Source: Streptomyces kanamyceticus | GTDB taxonomy: Bacteria > Actinomycetota > Actinomycetes > Streptomycetales > Streptomycetaceae | Assembly: GCF_008704495.1 (NCBI RefSeq) | Contig: NZ_CP023699.1 | Location: 1,488,001-1,552,000 of the forward strand | Length of the DNA: 64,000 nt | Direction of reading: 5' to 3' | Shown: one piece after another, positions 26,101 through 34,807 of the stretch | How the letters are laid out: each line of letters opens with the position of its first letter | How positions within the stretch are numbered: position 1 is the first letter of the stretch | Position numbers and translations under genes: made by a program | Notes under the pieces: model-generated | What the model was told of the DNA's origin: nothing | Seen by the model: only the letters and a program-made list of their open reading frames with translations | Databases searched by the model: none

Positions 26101-28317
26101 TCAGTGTGTTTTGTCCTGCCCGGCGGCGTCGGCGGCCGCAAATGCTGTGCCGCCAGCGGCATTCGGCCGGGAATCATCCACCGGAACCGCAGCCTCCGCG
26201 ACGGCTTCCCGCGCCGTGACCTGCGGGTTCTCCGCGCGTACCGCACCCGCGTCGCCCACCGGAACCTCCGGCCCCAGCTCCTCGCCGAGCCAGCACCGCA
26301 GTACGTGGTGGACCTGCTCGGCACCGACCAGCTCCTGCCCCGGCGCCACCGGTTCGGACAGCGCGAGCGGCGACAGCAGGAACGGCCTGGCCTGCGCCCC
26401 GCCGAGCCCGCCGTGCGAGCCGATCTGCTCCTCGAAGGCGAGCACCTCGCCCTCCGCCGGGTCGTACCAGGAGTTGACCATGATGTCGGCGGTGTGCGGA
26501 AAGCCGTCGGTACGCCGTACGGCCTCCATGGCGCCGGGCCCGAAATCGGCGAGCGGCCCGAGCTCCGCGGGCTCCTCGGCCAGATACACCTCGACGCCGC
26601 GCGCCCCGAGCACCACGGGACCGCGCTCCGCACTGCGTACGAGCAGGAAGCCGATGCCCGGATGGTTGGCGAGCGTGGGCAGCAGCGCGGGATGCCGCCG
26701 GTCGATCTCCTCGCGGGTCATGCGGTGCGGCACGTCGGGGAAGGAGACCAGGCCGAGATTGCCCGATGCCAGCACGATCGGCTCGGCCCGGCGCGCGGGA
26801 CGCCGCTCGTCGGCGCCCTCCTCCACCGGGCGGCGCAGCGCGGCCCGCACCGACGCCCTGGCCTCGGCGCCGCTGTGCGTGCGCTGCGCCCTGCGCGGCA
26901 CGGGCAGCCCGCAGCCCGCCCGCACCAGGTCGCCGAGGGTCAGCCCGTACCGCGCGCGGAACGTCTCGCCCGGGCTCTGCCCGTGATCGGAGAGCAGCAC
27001 GATCCGGTACGCGCGGGGGGCGTGCTCGGCGACCTGCGCGAGCAGCGCGAGCGACCGGTCCAGGCGCGCGAGCACCTTCTCCACGTCGGGTCCCGTGGGC
27101 CCGGAGTGGTGCGCCACCTCGTCGTAGGCGACCAGGTCGGCGTAGACCGCGCTGCGCCCTGCGAGCATGTCCCCTATGACGGCGGCGACCACGACGTCCC
27201 GCTCGACGACGGTCGCGAAGGCGCGGATGAACGGATAGAGCCCGCCGCGGCCGATGCGCGGCCGCCGCCGTTTCACGCGGGCCCGCGTCGACTCCCCGAT
27301 CTCCCTGAAGACCTCGGCGACGAAGGAGAGCGCGGTGCGTACGGCGTTGGCGGGGTCGGAGAAGTACGCGAAGTACCCGGCCCGCGACCGGTTCTCCTTG
27401 CCGCGCCTGGCCGCCATGGACAGCACGAGCGCAAGTTGCTCGGCGCCCCCGCTGAAGAGGTTGCCGCGGCTCGCGCCGTCCACGGTGAGGAGTCCGCCGT
27501 CACCGGTGCGTTCGATGGCGCGGCGCTGCAGCTCCACGGCGGAGGCGGGCCGGTTGCTGACCATGACCTCGCCGGTGTCCTTCTCGTACCACCGGAAGGC
27601 GGGCACGTCGTGGTTGGAACCGTGCAGGATGCCGAGCTGGCTGGCGCCGGTCTGGCTTGACCAGTCGGTACGCCAGGGAGTGAGCCGGTGCGTGGCGCCG
27701 CGCTTCCCCTCGCCCAGCCAGTCCGCGACGGTCGGCATGAGGCCCTTGTCGACCGCGTCGCGCAGGACGTCGTGGCCGACGCCGTCGAGCTGGATGAACA
27801 CGGTGCCGGGCGTGACGGGCCCGCCGCCGTCCTGGTCGTCACGGCCGCTGTTCCGCCTGCGCCGCCGGTCGGAGAGCCGGTAGAGGCGGCGCCGGTAGGC
27901 GTCGTCGTCCCGGACGGCGAGCGCGCCGCCGGTGGCGGACGCGACGGCGGACATCACGGCGGCCACGACGACGGCGGTCTCCGCACCGACCTCGCCCCGT
28001 CCCTCGGGGATCAGCCGCAGGGCGATGAGCAGCAGGGACCCGTTGAGGAAGAAGGCGAGCAGCCCGAGCACGAGGGCGGGTACGAGGAGCAGGGCACGCA
28101 CGAGGAGCGGCCACACGACGGCCGAGAGCACACCGAAGGCGCCGGCGCCGAGGGCCGCGGTGACGGCGATGCGGGTGGCGCTGTCGCCGTCGTCCGACTG
28201 GAGCTTGAAGTCCGGCAGGATGCCGGCGAGTACGAGCATCGTCAGCGTGCTGACGGCCCATACGGCCACCACGCGCCAGAGCGTGCTGCCGATTCTGCGC
28301 CATCGCCCTTGCGTCAC
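26101..28317 (-). CDS. Holin-like membrane domain fused to alkaline-phosphatase-superfamily domain
   Basis: 738 residues from the GTG at 28317 (GAGGTGG about 9 nt upstream; a GTG 15 bases earlier is possible). Residues 1-145 contain four hydrophobic segments like the mycobacterial four-TM phage-holin family. From about 170 an alkaline phosphatase / nucleotide pyrophosphatase fold starts with IQLDGVGHDVL (metal Asp), WSSQTGASQLGILHGSN (candidate nucleophile Thr/Ser), DLVAYDEVAHHSG, VLLSDHGQSPG and EQIGSHGGLGG (metal His/Asp). It is probably a membrane-anchored phospho- or phosphodiesterase; which side of the membrane the domain faces is not clear. The natural substrate is unknown. Confidence 0.78.
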   Translation of the reverse strand: MTQGRWRRIGSTLWRVVAVWAVSTLTMLVLAGILPDFKLQSDDGDSATRIAVTAALGAGAFGVLSAVVWPLLVRALLLVPALVLGLLAFFLNGSLLLIALRLIPEGRGEVGAETAVVVAAVMSAVASATGGALAVRDDDAYRRRLYRLSDRRRRRNSGRDDQDGGGPVTPGTVFIQLDGVGHDVLRDAVDKGLMPTVADWLGEGKRGATHRLTPWRTDWSSQTGASQLGILHGSNHDVPAFRWYEKDTGEVMVSNRPASAVELQRRAIERTGDGGLLTVDGASRGNLFSGGAEQLALVLSMAARRGKENRSRAGYFAYFSDPANAVRTALSFVAEVFREIGESTRARVKRRRPRIGRGGLYPFIRAFATVVERDVVVAAVIGDMLAGRSAVYADLVAYDEVAHHSGPTGPDVEKVLARLDRSLALLAQVAEHAPRAYRIVLLSDHGQSPGETFRARYGLTLGDLVRAGCGLPVPRRAQRTHSGAEARASVRAALRRPVEEGADERRPARRAEPIVLASGNLGLVSFPDVPHRMTREEIDRRHPALLPTLANHPGIGFLLVRSAERGPVVLGARGVEVYLAEEPAELGPLADFGPGAMEAVRRTDGFPHTADIMVNSWYDPAEGEVLAFEEQIGSHGGLGGAQARPFLLSPLALSEPVAPGQELVGAEQVHHVLRCWLGEELGPEVPVGDAGAVRAENPQVTAREAVAEAAVPVDDSRPNAAGGTAFAAADAAGQDKTH

Positions 28318-28332
28318 GCCGTGCCACCTCAC

Positions 28333-28874
28333 GTTTCCACCCGAACCGGACACCACCCTCCCACACCCTCCCAGCCCCCTCCCTCTGCCCTCGCCCCGGA
28401 TCCCTCCGCCCTCCGGCCCCCGGCCCCCGGCCCCCGGCCCCCGGCCCCCGGTCCCCTGAACAAACCACCGCTCCGCGGCGGATCTTCCCCACCCGCCCAC
28501 CCAACACTCCGCACCGGAGGGGCATGGCGGGGCGAGTGGGTGGGGGAAAGCGCCGCGGAGCGGCGGGATTGTGGGAGAGGCCCGGCTGCGGGCAGCAGCC
28601 ACGGGGGGGGGCCGGTCGCCGCGGAGCGGTGCAGAGGGAGGCAGCGGTGCCGAGGGGCATGACCGGGCGGGTGGGTGGGGAAAGGCGTCGCGGAGCGGCG
28701 GGGGTTTGCGGTCGGGCCGTCGCTGTGGAGCGGGGCGGGGCAGGGCAGTCGCGGGCAGCAGGCACGGGGGGGGCGGTCGCCGCGGTCGAGGGGCATGACC
28801 GGGCGGGCGGCGATGAGGGACCGGCCCCACGAACCGCAGCCACCTCGCAGAGGGAAAACCCACCCCGCGGAGAG
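28333..28874. repeat. Extremely GC-rich intergenic repeat region
   Basis: About 540 bp without a credible gene. At 28414-28453 a seven-base unit (CCCCCGG) is repeated about six times. From 28517 to 28810 units beginning GAGGGGCATG recur at 28517, 28652 and 28788 (period about 135 bp). Each contains a GTGGGTGGGG block, a GCGGAGCGGCGGG block and a GCGGGCAGCAG(C/G)CACGG block. An inverted copy of part of the unit lies near 28470-28500. Short open frames here are composition artefacts. Confidence 0.6.
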
Positions 28875-29339
28875 CTATCGCCCGTCGTACCCCGCCGTAG
28901 GCATGGAAAGCCGCCGATGCACATGCGCCTTCATCTCCGAGTCGTACGCGGGCTCCGCGAGCCCCGCCGTCTCCACCCGCACCCCCCGCCGCGCACACTC
29001 CGCGGTGAACTCGTCGGCAGAGCGCAGCGCCCGTTCCAGGACGCGTCGGCTCGGTACGACGAAGAGGTCCACGAGTCCCGCCTCGACGTCCCCCCACAGC
29101 ACGACGTGGTCGGCGCGCAGTCCTCGTACGACGAGTTCGCGCGTGACCACGTAGCCCCGTTCGGCGGCCCACCGCGCGCACATCGCGTGCTGGCTGCGGG
29201 AGTCGACGAGGAAGGGGTCGGCCTCGAGCTCCTCCAGGGGCGTCAGGCTGGCGATCGCCGCGACCCGCACCACGGCGACGCCGGTGCCGGAACCGGTTCC
29301 GGCGCCCGTGCCGATGCCGATGCCCGCGGCGTCTTCCAT
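28875..29339 (-). CDS. Hypothetical protein, possibly a decayed serine-recombinase-like fold
   Basis: 154 residues from the ATG at 29339, with GAGGGGG about 8 nt upstream. After a Gly/Thr-rich low-complexity stretch (GIGIGTGAGTGSGTG) the protein reads FLVDSRSQHAMCARWAAERGYVV, then LRADHVVLWGDVEAGLVDLFVVPSRRVLERAL. The order (QxxxxxxxAxxxGY, then a strand GLVDxxVV followed by L-x-R) recalls the N-terminal domain of serine recombinases, but the catalytic Ser region is absent. No known family is assigned. It is divergent from the metallo-hydrolase gene, 92 bp apart. Confidence 0.6.
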   Translation of the reverse strand: MEDAAGIGIGTGAGTGSGTGVAVVRVAAIASLTPLEELEADPFLVDSRSQHAMCARWAAERGYVVTRELVVRGLRADHVVLWGDVEAGLVDLFVVPSRRVLERALRSADEFTAECARRGVRVETAGLAEPAYDSEMKAHVHRRLSMPTAGYDGR

Positions 29340-29431
29340 GGTGTCCCCCTCACCTCTGCTCACCTCTGCGTCAGCCACGGACACTACTCCTGGCCGTAGG
29401 CTCGGAGACAGTCGCACGAAGGAGGAACCGG

Positions 29432-30142
29432 GTGCCCGTCGAGGTCACATGGTGGGGCCACGCCACCTGCACGGTCGAGGACTCGGGCGTCCGCGTACTG
29501 ACCGACCCCCTGTTCGCGCGCCGCCTGGCACATCTGCGGCGCCGCAGGGGCGCACCGCCACCGCCGGGCGCCGCCGTCGCCGACGTCGTGCTCCTTTCGC
29601 ATCTGCACGCCGATCATCTGCACGTACCGTCGCTCGCCCGGCTCACGCCCGGCACGCGTGCGCTGGTCCCGCGCGGGACCGCGCGCTCGGTGCCAGGACT
29701 GGCCCGCAGACTGCCCCAGCTGCGCTTCACCGAGGTCGTGCCGGGCGACGAGGTCCGGATCGGCGACCTCGTCGTACGCGTGGTCTCCGCGCTGCACGAC
29801 GGACGGCGGCTGCCGGTGGGACCGCACCTCTCCCCCGCCCTTGGTTTCGTGGTGAGCGGTGAGGCCCGCACCTACTTCGCGGGCGACACCGGCCTCTTCG
29901 ACGGCATGGCGGCGGAGGTCGGCGAGGTGGACGTGGCGCTGCTGCCGGTCGGCGGCTGGGGCCCCTACCTCGGCCACGGCCATCTGAACCCCTCCCGCGC
30001 CGCCGAAGCACTCGCCCGGCTCGCGCCGCGCAGCGCGGTCCCGGTGCACTACGGCACGGAGAATCACCAGAGAGCTGTCACCTGCGCGAACATGCAGGAT
30101 GGCCACGCCCGAGGCTACTTTGACGGCCGCGTAACCATCTGA
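29432..30142 (+). CDS. Metallo-beta-lactamase-fold hydrolase, 3' end apparently replaced
   Basis: 236 residues from a GTG with GGAGGA upstream. The fold is clear: WWGHATCTVEDSGVRVLTDPLF, the metal motif LLSHLHADHLH near residue 55, YFAGDTGLFDG, LLPVGGWGPYLGHGHL and VPVHYGT. In relatives that I know, the strand ending in VHYGT is followed by about 45 more residues with a final H-x-x-x-G-E segment. Here the sequence after VHYGT changes to ENHQRAVTCANMQDGHARGYFDG and stops. The change falls at about 30057, where the accessory region with the CRISPR locus begins. The gene may therefore be truncated and perhaps inactive. Confidence 0.8.
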   Translation: MPVEVTWWGHATCTVEDSGVRVLTDPLFARRLAHLRRRRGAPPPPGAAVADVVLLSHLHADHLHVPSLARLTPGTRALVPRGTARSVPGLARRLPQLRFTEVVPGDEVRIGDLVVRVVSALHDGRRLPVGPHLSPALGFVVSGEARTYFAGDTGLFDGMAAEVGEVDVALLPVGGWGPYLGHGHLNPSRAAEALARLAPRSAVPVHYGTENHQRAVTCANMQDGHARGYFDGRVTI

Positions 30143-30762
30143 CGTTCACCCGTGTCTACGTAGCCGCGGCTTAACCTTCCGGCGCAGCACCCACGAGCGT
30201 CTGATCCCGTCAGACTCCCAGCGAACCTCGGCGAGGGCTGCTACGCCGTGCAGATCTGGCCGACGGCAGCGACCCCACCAGTCCGACCCGAGGGCGTCCA
30301 ACGTGTGGACAACGGCTGTGACTTGCTTCACGTGGGCATATGCGTCGGTGACACATGAAGGCATTTCCGGGTGCGTCGTCGCCCGAATTCAGAGCCCCAG
30401 GCTGAGCCGGGTCGGAATATCTCCACGGACAGGCTGCCGCTTGATGCCAGAATCACGCCGCTCGGGCACCGCCGGATTCATTCCGACCTGGAACCTGATC
30501 GACGCCAGCAGCTCCCTCCTGGAGCCCGCCCGACGGCGGGCAGATCGTCCCACCCCGCGACCTTGCAGTCCGCCTCGAATTGCAGGGACCACTTTCCGCA
30601 AACAGCGCTCGGACAGAAATGCCGGTCTACCGGCTGGACCACTCTCCCTGGAGAAAATCTCACCGAAGGATCGATCGAACCGGCACCGACGCCCAGGTGG
30701 TTTGCCCGCCTCGTCACCGCGGTACAGCACGCCGTCCGCGTGCTGTGCGGTCATGGAACCTC
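30143..30762. other. Gene-poor stretch before CRISPR array 1
   Basis: About 620 bp with no gene I can support. Short minus-strand frames exist (for example 30146-30364) without good ribosome sites or known motifs. A sequence at 30702-30730 lies exactly one 61-bp unit before the first clear repeat of array 1 and ends in the repeat-like ACAGCAC. It may be a worn-out terminal repeat. Confidence 0.4.
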
Positions 30763-33700
30763 CGGTTCACCTCCGCTCGCGCGGAGAGCACGCACAGCGG
30801 TGCGCCAAGTCCATCCTCGGCCGCGGTTCACCTCCGCTCACGCGGAGAGCACCCGTCGATCTGCCGGATGACGGACGCGTACTTCGGTTCACCTCCGCTC
30901 GCGCGGAGAGCACGCGGCGCGCAGCAGCACGTGGTGGGCGTGGACCGGTTCACCTCCTCTCGCGCGGAGAGCACCACACCGGGCGTCTGCTGCCGCCGGA
31001 CAAGATCGGTTCACCTCCGCTCGCGCGGAGAGCACGCGGCGCGCAGCAGCACGTGGTGGGCGTGGACCGGTTCACCTCCGCTCGCGCGGAGAGCACTGTG
31101 CCGTTCACCTCGTGCTCGTCCTGCGCGGCGGTTCACCTCCGCTCGCGCGGAGAGCACCTTGCTCATGCCTGCGTCGCCCCCGTCCGGGACGGTTCACCTC
31201 CGCTCGCGCGGAGAGCACCCCAACTTCTGCATCGCCCGGTACTGGAGCGTCGGTTCACCTCCGCTCACGCGGAGAGCACCTGACTCATGCTGATGATCTC
31301 GGTAACGCCGTCGGTTCACCTCCGCTCGCGCGGAGAGCACGGCTGCGCTGGGACGAGGTCCCCTCCCTGCCCCGGTTCACCTCCGCTCGCGCGGAGAGCA
31401 CTGTACGGTCCCCATACAACGGTCGGGGGTTCGCGGTTCACCTCCGCTCGCGCGGAGAGCACCTCAGCGGCATGAGCATCGGCGAGTACCTCGCCGGTTC
31501 ACCTCCGCTCGCGCGGAGAGCACTGCTTGGGCGTCAGCTTCCGGCCCTCGTCGTTCGGTTCACCTCCGCTCGCGCGGAGAGCACCGTAAAGCCCGGGTCA
31601 GGAGCGTGTGATGCTGCGGTTCACCTCCGCTCGCGCGGAGAGCACGCCCTGGCCGCACTCCTCTGGCTGATCAGCGACGGTTCACCTCCGCTCGCGCGGA
31701 GAGCACGCTTCCATGGTCGGCGACACGCTCGGCCTGATCGGTTCACCTCCGCTCGCGCGGAGAGCACGAGTACTGATCCGCCTGATCTACCAGGTCGCGC
31801 GGTTCACCTCCGCTCGCGCGGAGAGCACGCCCGCCCTGCGGGAGACCCGCACCTTTGGGACGGTTCACCTCCGCTCGCGCGGAGAGCACAACCCCCCTGC
31901 CCTACGGGGGGGGTTGGGGCTCCGGTTCACCTCCGCTCGCGCGGAGAGCACAACGTGTTCATGCAGGCCCTGCTGGAGAACGGCGGTTCACCTCCGCTCG
32001 CGCGGAGAGCACGCCACCAGGTTCACGCACGCCCACACCGCCAGCGGTTCACCTCCGCTCGCGCGGAGAGCACAGCAACCCGCGTCGTGCCAGGCCCCTG
32101 AGGGCCGGTTCACCTCCGCTCGCGCGGAGAGCACTTCCTCGACGAGTTCAGCACCAACGCACCGGACGGTTCACCTCCGCTCGCGCGGAGAGCACGCCGC
32201 CATGCACTACGGCGTCCCGTACCGAGCCGGTTCACCTCCGCTCGCGCGGAGAGCACTAGGGCTAGACGTGAGGGCTAACTAGGGCTAGCGGTTCACCTCC
32301 GCTCGCGCGGAGAGCACCGTAAGGGCCGCCACGGGCGGTCTGGGAGACGCGGTTCACCTCCGCTCGCGCGGAGAGCACTGCCGCACCCGCCCGAAGCTGA
32401 TGTCCATCTCCGGTTCACCTCCGCTCGCGCGGAGAGCACCGGGCGGGAAGAAGCGCGGGCTCCTGGACCGCCGGTTCACCTCCGCTCGCGCGGAGAGCAC
32501 TAGGGCTAGACGTGAGGGCTAACTAGGGCTAGCGGTTCACCTCCGCTCGCGCGGAGAGCACCGTAAGGGCCGCCACGGGCGGTCTGGGAGACGCGGTTCA
32601 CCTCCGCTCGCGCGGAGAGCACTGCCGCACCCGCCCGAAGCTGATGTCCATCTCCGGTTCACCTCCGCTCGCGCGGAGAGCACCGGGCGGGAAGAAGCGC
32701 GGGCTCCTGGACCGCCGGTTCACCTCCGCTCGCGCGGAGAGCACTAGGGCTAGACGTGAGGGCTAACTAGGGCTAGCGGTTCACCTCCGCTCGCGCGGAG
32801 AGCACCGTAAGGGCCGCCACGGGCGGTCTGGGAGACGCGGTTCACCTCCGCTCGCGCGGAGAGCACTGCCGCACCCGCCCGAAGCTGATGTCCATCTCCG
32901 GTTCACCTCCGCTCGCGCGGAGAGCACCGGGCGGGAAGAAGCGCGGGCTCCTGGACCGCCGGTTCACCTCCGCTCGCGCGGAGAGCACTCGATCACCCCG
33001 GGGTCCAATGTAGGGACGGACGGTTCACCTCCGCTCGCGCGGAGAGCACCCTTTCTGGCGAATCTGGGGTGTCGGGGGCGCCGGTTCACCTCCGCTCGCG
33101 CGGAGAGCACGGCCTCGGGTACGTCGACCCCGGCGGCCGCGACGGTTCACCTCCGCTCGCGCGGAGAGCACGGCCTCGGGTACGTCGACCCCGGCGGCCG
33201 CGACGGTTCACCTCCGCTCGCGCGGAGAGCACGGACGGGGACGCAGGCCGGAGCCGTACCAGCGCGGTTCACCTCCGCTCGCGCGGAGAGCACGACCGGG
33301 CACGCGCCCCGCTGGCTCTGGGACCGGGTTCACCTCCGCTCGCGCGGAGAGCACCCGACGGAGGTCGTGGAGGAGGGCGGACGGCTCGGTTCACCTCCGC
33401 TCGCGCGGAGAGCACGGGTCGGGGAGTTAGCCCGCACCGCCGAGCGCCGGTTCACCTCCGCTCGCGCGGAGAGCACCCGGCGAACTGGCCGGAGCGGTGG
33501 GAAGAGAGCGGTTCACCTCCGCTCGCGCGGAGAGCACACGGCGATGGGGCGGGCGCCCACCCCGATGCCCGGTTCACCTCCGCTCGCGCGGAGAGCACGG
33601 CACGGAATACCACTGCGTGCCCGTCGACGACGGTTCACCTCCGCTCGCGCGGAGAGCACTGCGCACAGCTGGCCAACGCGGCGGCCTCGGCCGGTTCACC

Positions 33701-34452
33701 TCCGCTCGCGCGGAGAGCACCGATACGGGTCGGGGGGTTCATGGCGGGGTTCCGGTTCACCTCCGCTCGCGCGGAGAGCACCCGTTGTCCCGGTCCCACC
33801 GCCAGGGGTTGAACGGTTCACCTCCGCTCGCGCGGAGAGCACGCCCAGTCCGGCCACGCCGAGAACAGCCCAGCCGGTTCACCTCCGCTCGCGCGGAGAG
33901 CACGTGCTGCACCATGACGCGGAGCCCGGCGAGTTCGGTTCACCTCCGCTCGCGCGGAGAGCACTCCCGCAGGCTTTGAGCGCTTTGCCGACGAAACGGT
34001 TCACCTCCGCTCGCGCGGAGAGCACGCATCGTGAGCCGGTGGCCCATACACCGACCGCGGTTCACCTCCGCTCGCGCGGAGAGCACCTCCACGGCCGCTG
34101 ACTCCAGCGAGGTCAGCCCGGTTCACCTCCGCTCGCGCGGAGAGCACCCAGACCAGCCATCTGTGCCAGTCCTCGACGCCGGTTCACCTCCGCTCGCGCG
34201 GAGAGCACGGCGAGTACCGCGATGCGGTCGCGGCTGACCGCGGTTCACCTCCGCTCGCGCGGAGAGCACTTGGCCTAGGAAACCGGGGGCGCGAGTAGGG
34301 GCGGTTCACCTCCGCTCGCGCGGAGAGCACTCCACGGACGCGAAGCGCAGAGCGACGACGTACGGTTCACCTCCGCTCGCGCGGAGAGCACCACACCTGG
34401 CAGTACGCCCGGGGCCTGAGCCACGGTTCACCTCCGCTCGCGCGGAGAGCAC
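30763..34452 (-). CRISPR. Type I-E CRISPR array 1: 61 repeats, 60 spacers
   Basis: Repeats of 29 bp recur every 61 bp. One spacer (31890-31922) is 33 bases long; the others are 32. In crRNA sense (minus strand) the repeat starts GTGCT, has the stem CTCCGCGCGAGCGGAG and ends GTGAACCG, the I-E pattern. Variant repeats (30824, 30946 and 31251 units) are at the low-coordinate end, so that is the trailer, and the leader is at 34453 next to cas2. The four spacers from 32257 occur three times as a 244-bp tandem block (32257-32988). Spacer 30914 recurs at 31036, and spacer 33111 recurs next to itself at 33172. Confidence 0.99.
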
Positions 34453-34515
34453 CCTTCCCGACCTGGACCGTTAGACGAGGTTTGCATCTTCTTTACTCTC
34501 TCGGCGGAAGGCGAT
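34453..34515 (-). promoter_or_regulatory. Leader of CRISPR array 1
   Basis: Read on the minus strand, the 60 bases before the first array-1 repeat contain AAAGAAGATGCAAACC and end CCAGGTCGGGAAGG directly against the repeat. The same end and a similar AAAGAAG-GCAAA block precede array 2. The leader overlaps the last codons of cas2. It probably carries the array promoter and the Cas1-Cas2 integration signals. Confidence 0.7.
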
Positions 34516-34782
34516 CAAGGTCAGCCCGTCGAAGTCCGCCGGGCGGCGGCGCTGCGTCCCCGCGGTGCGGAGTTCGAAGCCCTGTTCGTTGTCGCTCGGG
34601 TAGGCCAGGACAGCCGTGCCGTCGTCTGCGCACGCCGTCACGGAGGCCCAGAGTTCCTCGCGTACGCGGGCCGAGACCGTACCGATGTACAGCTCGGGGG
34701 TGACTTCCAGAAGCCAGCGGGAGAGGGCTCCGCGAAGGTGGTCGGGGACGGCTGTGGCGGAGAGCACGATCATGGATGCCAT
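34471..34782 (-). CDS. cas2: CRISPR-associated endonuclease Cas2, type I-E
   Basis: 103 residues, with GGAGGG about 9 nt before the ATG (a second ATG nine bases on is in frame). MIVLSATAVPDHLRGALSRWLLEVTPELYIGTVSARVREELW is the signature of I-E Cas2 proteins, which form the dimer core of the Cas1-Cas2 integrase. The C-terminal part (AVLAYPSDNEQGFELRTAGTQRRRPADFDGLTLI) is also typical. It is the last gene of the cas operon; its stop lies inside the array-1 leader, 19 bp from the first repeat. Confidence 0.96.
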   Translation of the reverse strand: MASMIVLSATAVPDHLRGALSRWLLEVTPELYIGTVSARVREELWASVTACADDGTAVLAYPSDNEQGFELRTAGTQRRRPADFDGLTLIAFRRESKEDANLV

Positions 34783-34807
34783 GGGCTGTGTCCCTCCGGC
34801 CGGGCGG

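Noticed and set aside
30146..30364. 72-codon minus-strand frame beside the cut metallo-hydrolase gene
   Set aside because: No clear ribosome site, no recognised domain, and it lies at a rearrangement junction.
30478..30717. Minus-strand frame with KWSLQFEADCKVAGWDDLPA, faintly like a RelE-type toxin
   Set aside because: Only about 25 residues resemble the family, the rest does not, and no antitoxin gene is near; at best a remnant.
30763..34240. Long plus-strand open frames through array 1 with recurring GSPPLARRA and VHLRSRGEH peptides
   Set aside because: They are translations of the 29-bp CRISPR repeats; a 61-bp period shifts the frame in a regular way and produces open frames in GC-rich DNA.
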